A stretch of 64,000 nt of DNA from Pedobacter sp. HDW13 (GTDB taxonomy: Bacteria > Bacteroidota > Bacteroidia > Sphingobacteriales > Sphingobacteriaceae): NCBI RefSeq assembly GCF_011303555.1, contig NZ_CP049868.1, positions 1,054,001 to 1,118,000 of the forward strand, given 5' to 3'. Under the pieces are notes generated by a model that was not told where the DNA came from, did no database searches, and was given only the letters and a program-made list of their open reading frames with translations. A program made the position numbers and the translations under genes. Below are positions 46,675 through 55,925 of the stretch, in pieces; the stretch's first letter is position 1; each line of letters starts with the position of its first letter.

Positions 46675-48252
46675 ATGAAAAAAAATATTTTAACGCTGAT
46701 ACTCTCGTTTATTTCGCTTTCAATTTTTGCGCAGGAAGGGTATTGGCAACAGCACCTTACCTATAACATTGACGTAACCTTAAACGATACAGAAAAATCG
46801 TTAACTGGTGCAGAAACGATTGTTTACAAAAACAATTCGCCTTCAACACTAGAATTTATCTGGTTTCATATATGGCCCAATGCTTATAAAAACGAAACAA
46901 CGGCGCTATTTCAACAACTAAAAAACGATCCCTCCCGAAAAAAGAAATTAAGTAAATACACTTATGGCAATCTGGAAGATCTTAGCTTTAAAATAAATGG
47001 AGCTGCTGCAAAAACAGAGGCACACCCCAATCCGCAATACATTGATATTGTTAAGGTATTGCTCCCGTCACCATTAAAACCAGGCGATTCGATAACCATC
47101 AATTCTGACTTTAAAGTGAAGCTGCCCAGCTATTTTTCTCGTTCGGGATATGCCGAAACCCAATTTATGGTTACACAATGGCACCCTAAACCCGCAGTTT
47201 TTGACAAAGATGGCTGGCACGAATTTCCTTACCTCGATATGGGCGAGTTTTACAGTGAATATGGCGATTACAGGGTAAACATTACCCTACCGGCAGCGTA
47301 TGTTTTAGCCGCAACAGGCGTAATGCAAAATGCCGAAGAGCTCGAAATCTATAAATCGATAGGTGCAAGAAATAGCGCAAACAAGGAGGGGAAGCCGTTC
47401 CTTTATGAACCAAAAACCGGAACAAAAAAGATTAGTTATGCCATTAATAACGTACCCGACTTTGCCTGGTTTGCCGATAAAGACCTGGTTATCCAGTATG
47501 ATACCGTAAAATTGGCCTCTGGTAAAATGATAGATGCTTTTAGCTATTACCACAATAAAAAGAAATCGCTATGGGTAAACAGTATCGATTATATTAAAGA
47601 TGCAACCAGGAAATATAGCGAGTGGATTGGCGAATATGAGTATCCGGTTGTACAGGCTATAGAAGGACCTAAAAATAATTCTAGTGGAGGAATGGAGTAC
47701 CCTACAATTACTTTGATTACCAGCCCCGATGCAAAAGCAACAAGTTTGGATGCAATAATTACACATGAGGTTGGCCACAATTGGTTTATGAGTATGCTGG
47801 GCAGTAATGAACGCATGCATACCTGGCAGGATGAGGGTTTAAATACCTATTTCCAGTTTAGGTATGAAGCAGAGAAGTATAAGGCAAACTCGATTTTTGG
47901 GGATGCAATACCGGCACAGGTAAAAGAACTACCAACAGATAAATTTCAGGCAAGTATTTATAATGCTTTGTCCAGCATCCCGATGAAATCGGCTATTGAA
48001 ACACCTGCAGCCAATTTTTCTACTTCTGATGAATATGGATTGATTTCTTATATGAAAACTGCACTTTGGTTATATTTATTAGAATCTGCAGTCGGCAGAG
48101 ATAAAATTGATCTGGCGTTTAAAACATATTTTGCTCAATGGAAAAACAAACACCCAACACCAGAAGACATGAAAGCCTCTTTTGAAAAATCGCTGGGATC
48201 GAACCTCAACCAATTTTTTAAGATGTTACACACGGAAGGGCAGTTTAAATAA
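46675..48252 (+). CDS. Secreted M1 family aminopeptidase
   Basis: Zinc aminopeptidase of 525 residues with a signal peptide (about 1-20). The zinc site is His364-Glu365-x2-His368 with Glu387 in WQDEGLN, and a GGMEY at 338-342 replaces the usual GAMEN exopeptidase motif. The protein is shorter than most M1 enzymes because the C-terminal helical domain ends early. A strong terminator follows directly. Role: digestion of peptides in the periplasm or outside. Confidence 0.92.
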   Translation: MKKNILTLILSFISLSIFAQEGYWQQHLTYNIDVTLNDTEKSLTGAETIVYKNNSPSTLEFIWFHIWPNAYKNETTALFQQLKNDPSRKKKLSKYTYGNLEDLSFKINGAAAKTEAHPNPQYIDIVKVLLPSPLKPGDSITINSDFKVKLPSYFSRSGYAETQFMVTQWHPKPAVFDKDGWHEFPYLDMGEFYSEYGDYRVNITLPAAYVLAATGVMQNAEELEIYKSIGARNSANKEGKPFLYEPKTGTKKISYAINNVPDFAWFADKDLVIQYDTVKLASGKMIDAFSYYHNKKKSLWVNSIDYIKDATRKYSEWIGEYEYPVVQAIEGPKNNSSGGMEYPTITLITSPDAKATSLDAIITHEVGHNWFMSMLGSNERMHTWQDEGLNTYFQFRYEAEKYKANSIFGDAIPAQVKELPTDKFQASIYNALSSIPMKSAIETPAANFSTSDEYGLISYMKTALWLYLLESAVGRDKIDLAFKTYFAQWKNKHPTPEDMKASFEKSLGSNLNQFFKMLHTEGQFK

Positions 48253-48278
48253 TCCTTTTACAAACACCCTTTTTTGAT

Positions 48279-48309
48279 AAAAACCCTTCCAAAACGGAAG
48301 GGTTTTTTT
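48279..48309 (+). terminator. Rho-independent terminator of the M1 peptidase gene
   Basis: Stem AAACCCTTCC/GGAAGGGTTT with a short loop and seven T, starting 27 bases after the stop. Confidence 0.85.
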
Positions 48310-48431
48310 ATGTCAAAAATTTTTCACACAGGCAAAAAACAACATAAACAACTATAAGTAAGCAACTTAAATAGATCAGCATTTTCAACGGCACAAGCTT
48401 TGGCATTAGCGATTCATCAATCATTTAAGTT

Positions 48432-48512
48432 ATGACAATTATCCTGTTTCTAATCCTAATCCTGCTCTGCTGGGCAACTTACCTTTCTATCGATTGGTTT
48501 GAAAAAATCTGA
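48432..48512 (+). CDS. 26-residue membrane micropeptide upstream of kdpF
   Basis: ATG-to-TGA frame with one hydrophobic helix (residues 2-16, IILFLILILLCWATY), a short polar part and the tail SIDWFEKI. It ends 5 bases before the kdpF start. Too short for standard gene callers. Its composition and its exact coupling to kdpF suggest a real Kdp accessory peptide, but no family is known to me and ribosome binding is not obvious. Confidence 0.5.
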   Translation: MTIILFLILILLCWATYLSIDWFEKI

Positions 48513-48517
48513 ACAAC

Positions 48518-48595
48518 ATGTTAGCACTATTTATCATCGCTATGGCCGTATTTATCTATATGATTTACGTGCTGATTAAACCCGAAAAATTTTAA
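48518..48595 (+). CDS. kdpF: K+-transporting ATPase small subunit KdpF
   Basis: 25-residue single-helix peptide that stabilises the KdpABC complex. The sequence begins MLALFIIAMAVFIYMIY and ends VLIKPEKF, which closely matches known KdpF proteins. It stands 30 bases before kdpA, the usual place. Confidence 0.9.
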   Translation: MLALFIIAMAVFIYMIYVLIKPEKF

Positions 48596-48625
48596 CCTCT
48601 AAAAGGGAATTTAAAACATTAAAAA

Positions 48626-50344
48626 ATGAACACTGAATTAATTGGCATCATTGCCACCTTTCTGCTCACCTTAATTATTGCCATTCCTTTGGGTAAATAC
48701 CTGGCTAAAGTTTTTGCAGGAGAAAAAGTTTGGACAGACTTTTTAAAACCGCTCGAAAACGCTATCTATAAACTTTCAGGTATCAACATTAAAGAGCAGA
48801 TGAACTGGAAACAACAGTTAAAAGCCTTGCTAACCATCAATATCCTCTGGCTGGTTTATGGCTTTTTTGTATTGATATTTCAAGATAAACTGCCTTTCAA
48901 TCCTGATGGCAACCCCGGCATGACTCCCGATTTAGCTTTTAATACCATTATCAGCTTTGTAGCCAACTGTAATCTGCAACATTATTCGGGTGAGAGTGGC
49001 GTAAGTTACTTAACCCAGCAGTTTGTACTGATGTTCCTGCAGTTTGTGAGCGCCGCAACAGGTATTGCCGCAGCAGTGGTAGTATTTAAAGCTTTCAGAG
49101 ATAAAACTGCAACCCAATTGGGCAACTTCTGGGAGTTTTTTGTGAAGGCCATTACACGTTTGTTATTGCCTTTATCAGTTATAGTTGCTTTAATCTTAAC
49201 TTTTAATGGCACACCAGCAAGTTACGAAGGCAAAGATCAATTCATTTCGATGCAGGGCGATACTGTAAATGTTTCTCGCGGACCCGCAGCACAAATGATA
49301 GCCATAAAACATCTGGGTACGAATGGTGGTGGGTATTTTGGTGCAAATTCTGCCCACCCATTCGAAAACCCGAGCTATATAACCAATATGGTTGAGGTTA
49401 TTGCACAAACAATTATTCCTATAGCCATGATTATTGCCTTCGGTTATTTTATCCGCAGGAAAAAGCTGGCCTGGACCATATTTGGTGTAATGACCATTGG
49501 TTTATTTATGCTAATGATCCCAACCGTAACCTCCGAACTTGGCGGTAACCCTGCCATTGCCAAAATGGGCATTTCGCAGGCTACGGGTGCTATGGAAGGT
49601 AAAGAAGTAAGGCTTGGTCCTGCTGCAACTGCTTACTGGAGCACTTTAACTACGGTAATTTCTACCGGTTCGGTTAATGGTATGCACGACAGCACCATGC
49701 CACTTACCGGCTTATGGCAGCTGTTAGCCATGATGATTAACGCCATTTACGGTGGTTGTGGCGTAGGTTTACTAAACTATTTCATTTATTTAATTATTGC
49801 AGTATTTATTTCGGGCTTGATGGTAGGTCGAACACCCGAATTTCTGGGTCACAAAGTTGAGGCGCGCGAAATTAAGATTGCGGCACTCATAACCTTGTTA
49901 AGTCCCTTCTTAATTCTGGCCGGAACCGCAATTGCCAGTTATGTATTTACTAACCATGGTAATGCTGCCTGGGCAGTGCAACCTAAAGCCTGGTTAAACA
50001 ACCCCGGGTTCCATGGCTTTTCCGAAATGCTTTACGAGGTAACCTCATCTAACGCCAACAATGGTTCGGGTTTTGAAGGTCTGGGTGACAATAACATTTT
50101 CTGGAACGTTTTAACCGGAGTAATTATTTTCCTTGGCCGCTTCTTACCAATTATTGGTCCAGTAGCCATTGCAGGTTTATTGGCAGGTAAAAAGTTCATC
50201 CCCGAATCGGCTGGTACCTTAAAAACAGATACCAAAACATTTGCACTGATGACCTTTGCCGTAATCCTGGTGTTAAATGCACTATCCTATTTCCCGGCCC
50301 TGGCTTTAGGTCCGCTGGCAGAATACTTTACTATGCTTAAATAG
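48626..50344 (+). CDS. kdpA: K+-transporting ATPase subunit A
   Basis: Channel-like subunit that selects and carries K+ in the high-affinity KdpFABC pump. At 572 residues it has the normal length with ten helices; the selectivity loops include NCNLQHYSGESG and LGTNGGGYFGANSAHPFENP. The operon order kdpF-A-B-C is conserved. Kdp is induced by potassium limitation; here the local sensors KdpD and a HAMP kinase lie downstream. Confidence 0.98.
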   Translation: MNTELIGIIATFLLTLIIAIPLGKYLAKVFAGEKVWTDFLKPLENAIYKLSGINIKEQMNWKQQLKALLTINILWLVYGFFVLIFQDKLPFNPDGNPGMTPDLAFNTIISFVANCNLQHYSGESGVSYLTQQFVLMFLQFVSAATGIAAAVVVFKAFRDKTATQLGNFWEFFVKAITRLLLPLSVIVALILTFNGTPASYEGKDQFISMQGDTVNVSRGPAAQMIAIKHLGTNGGGYFGANSAHPFENPSYITNMVEVIAQTIIPIAMIIAFGYFIRRKKLAWTIFGVMTIGLFMLMIPTVTSELGGNPAIAKMGISQATGAMEGKEVRLGPAATAYWSTLTTVISTGSVNGMHDSTMPLTGLWQLLAMMINAIYGGCGVGLLNYFIYLIIAVFISGLMVGRTPEFLGHKVEAREIKIAALITLLSPFLILAGTAIASYVFTNHGNAAWAVQPKAWLNNPGFHGFSEMLYEVTSSNANNGSGFEGLGDNNIFWNVLTGVIIFLGRFLPIIGPVAIAGLLAGKKFIPESAGTLKTDTKTFALMTFAVILVLNALSYFPALALGPLAEYFTMLK

Positions 50345-50355
50345 ACTATGGTAAA

Positions 50356-50392
50356 TGTAAGATGGAACATAACGCCTATCATACATCTTACA
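50356..50392. repeat. Hairpin in the kdpA-kdpB gap
   Basis: 9-bp stem TGTAAGATG/CATCTTACA. The left arm is part of a 13-mer, ATGTAAGATGGAA, repeated exactly at 57744-57756 downstream of the Kdp kinase. Confidence 0.5.
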
Positions 50393-50417
50393 TCCAACGC
50401 CTTACATCCATAAACAA

Positions 50418-50451
50418 ATCAGTGAAATCACTTCATCTGTGCAATCACTTA
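50418..50451 (+). repeat. 17-bp repeat pair before kdpB
   Basis: Units ATCAGTGAAATCACTTC and ATCTGTGCAATCACTTA, identical at 14 of 17 positions, ending 12 bases before the kdpB ATG. Confidence 0.6.
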
Positions 50452-50463
50452 ATATAAATAAAA

Positions 50464-52491
50464 ATGAAACCCAATAATAAATTGTTCGAAGCTGCTTTAG
50501 TGCAAACCGCATTAAAACAATCTTTCATCAAACTCGATCCACGGGTAATGGTACGCAATCCCGTTATGTTTACGGTAGAAATAGGCACCCTGGTAATGGC
50601 TTATGTTACGGTATATTCTTTTAACCATAACGAACAAGGCTCTGCGCTATACAATTTCTTCATCTTTTTAGTGTTATTGCTTACTGTTCTCTTTGCCAAT
50701 TTTGCCGAAGCCATTGCCGAAGCCAGAGGTAAAGCCCAGGCCGATAGCTTACGTAAAACGAGAGAAGAAACACCGGCAAAGGTACTTTTAAGTAACGGAG
50801 CAACCGAAATCCGATCTTCCAGCCAGCTGCAGAAAGGCGATATTTTCATCTGCGAAACTGGTGATATCATTCCAACCGATGGCGAAATTATAGAAGGTAT
50901 TGCTACTATAGATGAATCGGCTATTACCGGTGAGTCTGCACCCGTGATCCGCGAATCAGGAGGTGATAAATCATCTGTAACCGGAGGAACAAAAGTACTA
51001 TCAGACGAGATTAAAGTTAAGGTAAGTACTGCACCTGGCGAAAGCTTTTTAGATAAGATGATTGCCCTGGTTGAAGGTGCTTCACGCCAGAAAACACCCA
51101 ACGAAATTGCCTTAACCATTCTATTGGCCAGTTTTACACTCGTGTTCATCATCGTTTGTGTTACCTTAAAACCATTCGCCGATTATGCCAATACCCCAAT
51201 CACCATTGCAGCTTTAATTTCATTGTTTGTTTGCTTAATCCCAACTACAATTGGTGGTTTATTATCGGCCATTGGTATTGCCGGAATGGACAGGGCTTTA
51301 AGGGCTAATGTAATTACCAAATCGGGCAAAGCAGTAGAAACCGCAGGTGATATTGATGTGCTGCTTTTAGACAAAACCGGAACCATCACCATCGGTAACC
51401 GTAAGGCCACTAACTTCTACCCTACTGCCGGTGTAATTATTAAAGATTTTACCGATGCCTGCGTACTAAGTTCTTTGGCTGATGAAACACCTGAAGGCAA
51501 ATCGATTATCGAACTGGCTGCCGAACAGGGATTCAAAAGTTTAACTACGCCCGAAGGCTCAACCTTTATCAAGTTTACAGCCGAAACACGCTCAAGCGGT
51601 TTAGATACCAAAGATGGAAGGCGCATTCGGAAAGGTGCTTTCGATTCTATCCGCAATATGGTAGAAAAAGCCGGAAATGTATTTCCTTCGGATATTGAAG
51701 ACCACGTAAAAAGTATTGCCACCAATGGTGGAACACCTTTAGTAGTGGCTGAAAATGAAAAGGCACTGGGCGTAATCGAATTACAGGACATTATTAAACC
51801 CGGTATTAGCGAGCGTTTCGAACGTTTACGTAAAATGGGCGTTAAAACGGTAATGGTTACAGGCGATAATCCACTAACTGCCAAATACATTGCCGAAAAA
51901 GCAGGTGTAGATGATTTTATAGCCGAGGCAAAACCCGAAGATAAAATGAACTACATTAAAGATGAACAAGCTTTGGGTAAACTGGTGGCCATGATGGGCG
52001 ACGGCACAAACGATGCCCCTGCCCTTGCGCAAGCAGATGTTGGTGTAGCCATGAACAGTGGAACACAGGCAGCAAAAGAAGCCGGAAACATGGTCGATCT
52101 GGATAACGACCCAACCAAGTTAATCGAGATTGTGGAAATTGGTAAACAGCTCTTAATTACCCGCGGTACGTTAACTACTTTCTCAATCGCTAACGATGTG
52201 GCCAAATATTTTGCCATTGTACCAGCGCTGTTTATTGCTTCCATACCGGCATTACAAAGCTTAAATATTATGGGACTGCATACACCAGAAAGCGCAATCA
52301 TGTCGGCTGTGATTTTCAATGCCATTATCATTCCGATTTTAATTCCGCTTGCTTTAAAAGGTGTAGCCTACAAACCAATTGGAGCTACGGCACTGCTCCG
52401 CAGAAACCTTTTTATTTATGGCATAGGAGGAGTTGTAGCACCATTTATCGGCATCAAAATAATTGATTTAATGGTAGGCATATTTATATAA
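50464..52491 (+). CDS. kdpB: K+-transporting ATPase subunit B
   Basis: P-type ATPase subunit that powers K+ uptake. At 675 residues, with TGES at 155-158 (its serine is the regulatory phosphorylation site in E. coli), the phosphorylated Asp303 in DKTGT, and the hinge [12 protein letters not shown]. Full length and uninterrupted. Confidence 0.98.
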   Translation: MKPNNKLFEAALVQTALKQSFIKLDPRVMVRNPVMFTVEIGTLVMAYVTVYSFNHNEQGSALYNFFIFLVLLLTVLFANFAEAIAEARGKAQADSLRKTREETPAKVLLSNGATEIRSSSQLQKGDIFICETGDIIPTDGEIIEGIATIDESAITGESAPVIRESGGDKSSVTGGTKVLSDEIKVKVSTAPGESFLDKMIALVEGASRQKTPNEIALTILLASFTLVFIIVCVTLKPFADYANTPITIAALISLFVCLIPTTIGGLLSAIGIAGMDRALRANVITKSGKAVETAGDIDVLLLDKTGTITIGNRKATNFYPTAGVIIKDFTDACVLSSLADETPEGKSIIELAAEQGFKSLTTPEGSTFIKFTAETRSSGLDTKDGRRIRKGAFDSIRNMVEKAGNVFPSDIEDHVKSIATNGGTPLVVAENEKALGVIELQDIIKPGISERFERLRKMGVKTVMVTGDNPLTAKYIAEKAGVDDFIAEAKPEDKMNYIKDEQALGKLVAMMGDGTNDAPALAQADVGVAMNSGTQAAKEAGNMVDLDNDPTKLIEIVEIGKQLLITRGTLTTFSIANDVAKYFAIVPALFIASIPALQSLNIMGLHTPESAIMSAVIFNAIIIPILIPLALKGVAYKPIGATALLRRNLFIYGIGGVVAPFIGIKIIDLMVGIFI

Positions 52492-52547
52492 ACCTGTGTT
52501 CTCTATTAAATCTGAAAAATCATTATAAAAATCTGTGTAATCACATA
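52492..52547 (+). repeat. 17-bp repeat units before kdpC
   Basis: Three related units start at 52492, 52510 and 52531 (ACCTGTGTTCTCTATTA, ATCTGAAAAATCATTAT, ATCTGTGTAATCACATA). They fill the whole gap between kdpB and kdpC. Confidence 0.5.
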
Positions 52548-52551
52548 CATC

Positions 52552-53112
52552 ATGAAAAAGTACATCATACAATCTTTACGCTTAACCTTAGTATTAATCG
52601 TATTATTATGCATCATTTATCCAATCGGAATTGCGCTTGCAGGTAAACTTGCAAAAGGAAACGGTGGAGGTGAAAAAATCACCAAAAACGGAAAAACAGT
52701 TGGTTATGCCCTGCTTGGTCAATCGTTTACCAAACCCGAATATTTTTGGGGCAGACCATCGGCTGTAGCTTACAATGCAGCAGGCTCTGCTGGTTCGAAC
52801 AAAGGTCCATCCAATCCCGATTATTTAAAAGATGTTCAATCGAGAATTGATACGCTATTAAAATACAATCCCGGATTGAAAAAATCAGCTATCCCGGCCG
52901 ATATGGTTACTGCATCGGGTAGTGGCTTAGATCCGAATATTTCAGAGCAGGGAGCTGCCATACAAATCGCCAGAGTAGCCAAAGCCAGAAAAATAGATGA
53001 GAAAAAAATAAAAGAGCTGGTAGCCATGAACACTTTAAAACCACTGATGGGCTTATTTGGTCCATCATCGGTAAATGTATTAAAGTTAAATCTTGCTTTG
53101 GATAACTTGTAA
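52552..53112 (+). CDS. kdpC: K+-transporting ATPase subunit C
   Basis: Single-helix subunit that binds nucleotide cooperatively with KdpB. At 186 residues, with an N-terminal helix (about 7-29) and the conserved LLGQSFTKPEYFWGRPSA and NPDYLKD segments, and SGSGLDPNIS typical of KdpC. Confidence 0.97.
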   Translation: MKKYIIQSLRLTLVLIVLLCIIYPIGIALAGKLAKGNGGGEKITKNGKTVGYALLGQSFTKPEYFWGRPSAVAYNAAGSAGSNKGPSNPDYLKDVQSRIDTLLKYNPGLKKSAIPADMVTASGSGLDPNISEQGAAIQIARVAKARKIDEKKIKELVAMNTLKPLMGLFGPSSVNVLKLNLALDNL

Positions 53113-53188
53113 ACAGCTATCAAAGTCATTCCTTGCTTGATCCCATAGCTATTGGATGGGGATCGCAAAGCGCATTTATAGTATTAAG

Positions 53189-53208
53189 ATTCCCGCCTGC
53201 GCGGGAAT
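53189..53208. repeat. GC-rich palindrome after kdpC
   Basis: ATTCCCGC/GCGGGAAT arms in a 20-base near-perfect palindrome. A second, looser dyad (GATCCC/GGGATC) lies at 53137-53164. The sequence resembles extragenic palindromes found in many bacteria. Confidence 0.55.
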
Positions 53209-53222
53209 GACGAACAGCTTTA

Positions 53223-53256
53223 ATCTGTGTAATCAATAAATCAGTGTAATCATCTC
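53223..53256 (+). repeat. 17-bp repeat pair abutting the porin start codon
   Basis: Units ATCTGTGTAATCAATAA and ATCAGTGTAATCATCTC. The second ends exactly at the base before the ATG, so the repeat forms the ribosome-binding region of the porin gene. Confidence 0.6.
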
Positions 53257-54327
53257 ATGAAAAAATTCATCACCCTTATAACAACATTAACTGCTGCACT
53301 TACTGCAACTGCACAAAACGAACCGAAGGTTAAATTCTCGGGGTATTTGGAAACCTATTACGGTTACGATTTCAATAAACCAGCCGATCACAACCGTCCG
53401 GGATTTATATACTCGCACAACAGGGCAAACGAAGTAAATCTGAATTTAGTTTTTATTAAAGCAGCTTACGATAGCGGAAACATCCGTGCTAACCTGGCTG
53501 TAATGGCAGGCACTTATGCCAACGCTAACCTATCGGCCGAACCTGGGGTATTAAAAAACATCTTTGAAGCCAATGCAGGGGTTAAATTATCGAAAACAGA
53601 AAACCTATGGATTGATGCCGGGGTATTCGCCTCGCATATTGGCTTTGAAAGTGCTGTTTCGAAAGATTGCTGGGTGCTCACCCGAAATATAGCATCAGAA
53701 AATACGCCCTATTACGAATCTGGTGCTAAAGTGACCTACGGCACCCAGGATGGAAAATTTACTGCGACCCTACTCTACCTAAATGAATGGCAAAGAATTA
53801 CCCGTGCTTCTGGCAACAACAAACCTGCTGGCGGCTTACAATTAACCTGGAAACCTATCGGTAAAATAACGGTAAACTACAGCAACTACCTGGGTACCGA
53901 AGGTGCAGATTCGGTTCGTGTAAACCGTTTTTACCACAATGTATATGGTATTTTTCAGCTAACAGATAAATTTGGTGTTACATTAGGTTTCGATTATGGC
54001 ACACAACAAAAGGTTAAAGGTAGTAGCGATAAAAACGAAGTGATTTCACCAGTGGCCATTGCGCAATACAAATTTGCCGATAAATGGGCCATTGCCGGAA
54101 GGTTTGAGTATTACGACGATAAAAATGGGATCTTTATTGCTACCGGAACACCAAATGGTTTTAAAACCAAAGGATATTCGCTCAATCTCGATTACGCACC
54201 AATACCAAATGCAGTAATCAGGTTAGAAGGTAAAACTTTTGATAGTAAGGATAAAATTTTTAACCGCGAAGGCAACGCGGTAAATGCCAATACCAGCTTA
54301 ACGGCAAGTATAGCTGTAGCGTTTTAA
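53257..54327 (+). CDS. Outer-membrane beta-barrel porin of the Kdp locus
   Basis: 356 residues with a signal peptide (about 1-19). Alternating hydrophobic strands, aromatic-rich (GYLETYYGYDFN near the start), and a final strand LTASIAVAF ending in Phe, typical of outer-membrane barrels. Proteins like this commonly follow kdpC in Bacteroidota. It may give K+ passage through the outer membrane; this is inferred from context. Confidence 0.85.
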   Translation: MKKFITLITTLTAALTATAQNEPKVKFSGYLETYYGYDFNKPADHNRPGFIYSHNRANEVNLNLVFIKAAYDSGNIRANLAVMAGTYANANLSAEPGVLKNIFEANAGVKLSKTENLWIDAGVFASHIGFESAVSKDCWVLTRNIASENTPYYESGAKVTYGTQDGKFTATLLYLNEWQRITRASGNNKPAGGLQLTWKPIGKITVNYSNYLGTEGADSVRVNRFYHNVYGIFQLTDKFGVTLGFDYGTQQKVKGSSDKNEVISPVAIAQYKFADKWAIAGRFEYYDDKNGIFIATGTPNGFKTKGYSLNLDYAPIPNAVIRLEGKTFDSKDKIFNREGNAVNANTSLTASIAVAF

Positions 54328-54335
54328 GTAAACCG

Positions 54336-54366
54336 TATCATCCTATTGCTTAGCGGTAGGATGATA
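54336..54366. other. Hairpin between the porin gene and the small membrane protein gene
   Basis: Perfect 10-bp stem TATCATCCTA/TAGGATGATA, 11-base loop, no T run. Possibly an mRNA processing or stability element within the Kdp transcript. Confidence 0.45.
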
Positions 54367-54382
54367 TTAAATTTCAAAGGAA

Positions 54383-54640
54383 ATGAAACTATATATCGAA
54401 ATCTTATTTAGCATACTGCTTTTGGGCAGTGGCATTTTCTTTTTGGTTTTAAAGCACCGCAAAAAAACCGAAAAACTCAAGCGGCTTTATGCCCGGTTAA
54501 GTAACAATAAAAAGGAAATAGTGCTTGCCATGCAAAGGGCCAAACTGTACAAACTGGTAATGATCCTTTCAGGTGTATTTCTTTTCACCGTGTGCGTATG
54601 CGTACTGGTAAACGAACACATTATCGCTATAACATGGTAA
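54383..54640 (+). CDS. Small two-helix membrane protein of the Kdp locus
   Basis: 85 residues: helix at about 5-24, a very basic cytoplasmic stretch (KHRKKTEKLKRLYARLSNNKK) and a second helix at about 57-77. No family recognised. It sits 47 bases before kdpD and 55 bases after the porin, in the same orientation, so a role in the Kdp system is likely, for instance as an anchor for the soluble KdpD. Confidence 0.65.
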   Translation: MKLYIEILFSILLLGSGIFFLVLKHRKKTEKLKRLYARLSNNKKEIVLAMQRAKLYKLVMILSGVFLFTVCVCVLVNEHIIAITW

Positions 54641-54687
54641 GGCTAAAATAAATTCCAACACCCATTTTACAACTTACATCATTCAAC

Positions 54688-55812
54688 ATGTCAGAAAAAG
54701 AAGATTCGGTTAAACACTTCCTCGAACTGATTAAAAAATCGAGAAGAGGAAAACTCAAAATCTATATTGGGATGAGCGCCGGTGTGGGCAAAACCTACCG
54801 GATGCTGCAGGAAGCCCAAGCCCTCTTACGTGGTGGTATTGATGTTTGTATAGGCTACGTAGAAACACATAAAAGGGTCGAAACCGAAGCTCTAGTAGCC
54901 GGTTTACCCTTAATTGCACGCAAAAATATCTTTTACCGGGGTAAGGAAATAAATGAAATGGACCTTCAGGGCATTTTAAACCGCCATCCCGAAATTGTGG
55001 TAGTCGATGAACTGGCGCATACCAATGTAGAAGGCAGCAAAAATACCAAACGCTGGCAGGATGTTTTCGATTTGCTCGAAGCAGGTATCAGTGTTATTTC
55101 GGCGGTTAATATCCAGCATTTAGAAAGTATAAACGAAGAGGTAGAACAAATTACAGGCGTTCAGATTACCGAACGCATCCCCGATAAAATACTGCAAATT
55201 GCCGATGAAATTGTAAATATCGATTTAACGGCAGATGAATTGGTTACACGTTTAAAAGAAGGTAAAATTTACGATAAAACGAAGATTGAAAGTGCGCTGG
55301 GCAACTTTTTTCAGGCCGATAAAATTTTACAGTTACGCGAACTGGCCCTTAAAGAAGTAGTGCATCAGGTTGAAAGAAAAATACAAACCGAAATTCCTAA
55401 ATCCATTAAACTTCGTCCCGAACGTTTTTTAGCCTGCATTTCCTCAAATGCCGAAACCGCAGGTGTGGTAATTAGAAAAACAGCGCGACTAGCCTCCTAC
55501 TACCGTTCGCCCTGGATTGTTTTGTATGTGCAGAGCGATGCAGAAAGTTTAGACCGCATAAAACTGGATAAACAGCGCCATTTGATCAACCATTTTAAGC
55601 TGGCAACAGAACTGGGTGCCGAAGTAATTAAAATAAAAAGCAACCAGATTACGCAGACCATTATTAATACGGCAACAGAGAAAGAAATTACCACCATTTG
55701 CATCGGTAAACCCCATTTAAATATTTTTCAGGTGATACTCCGAACAGCAATTTTTAATCAATTGTTGCGTAATTTAGCCAGTCAGGAAATAGATCTGGTC
55801 ATACTATCTTAA
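54688..55812 (+). CDS. kdpD: KdpD N-terminal sensor protein (no kinase domain)
   Basis: 374 residues corresponding to the cytoplasmic N-terminal part of KdpD only. The KdpD domain (about 18-230) has the Walker A-like GMSAGVGKTYRML and VDELAHTN; a universal-stress-protein-like domain covers about 245-373. There are no transmembrane helices and no histidine kinase. It ends with a natural stop and the next gene has its own N-terminal helix, so this is a split system, not a frameshift. Confidence 0.9.
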   Translation: MSEKEDSVKHFLELIKKSRRGKLKIYIGMSAGVGKTYRMLQEAQALLRGGIDVCIGYVETHKRVETEALVAGLPLIARKNIFYRGKEINEMDLQGILNRHPEIVVVDELAHTNVEGSKNTKRWQDVFDLLEAGISVISAVNIQHLESINEEVEQITGVQITERIPDKILQIADEIVNIDLTADELVTRLKEGKIYDKTKIESALGNFFQADKILQLRELALKEVVHQVERKIQTEIPKSIKLRPERFLACISSNAETAGVVIRKTARLASYYRSPWIVLYVQSDAESLDRIKLDKQRHLINHFKLATELGAEVIKIKSNQITQTIINTATEKEITTICIGKPHLNIFQVILRTAIFNQLLRNLASQEIDLVILS

Positions 55813-55820
55813 AGCTTATT

Positions 55821-55853
55821 TAACCAAAGAGTACACAAACAAAAGACACAGAG
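55821..55853. repeat. Degenerate 9-bp-period repeat between the Kdp sensor genes
   Basis: Reads as the complement of CTTTGTG-type units seen at 1865-1891 (ACCAAAGAGTACACAAAC and AAAGACACAGAG). Part of a dispersed intergenic family; no gene in the 113-base gap. Confidence 0.4.
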
Positions 55854-55925
55854 CTGGCGCTAAATACTTTAAGTGTGCTGCGAAAAACTTGATGTCCCCT
55901 GTGGTAAAACTAAAAAAATAATGTC

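Noticed and set aside
46675..48252. M1 peptidase as a truncated pseudogene
   Set aside because: Short for the family, but the catalytic residues are intact and a strong terminator follows the stop directly.
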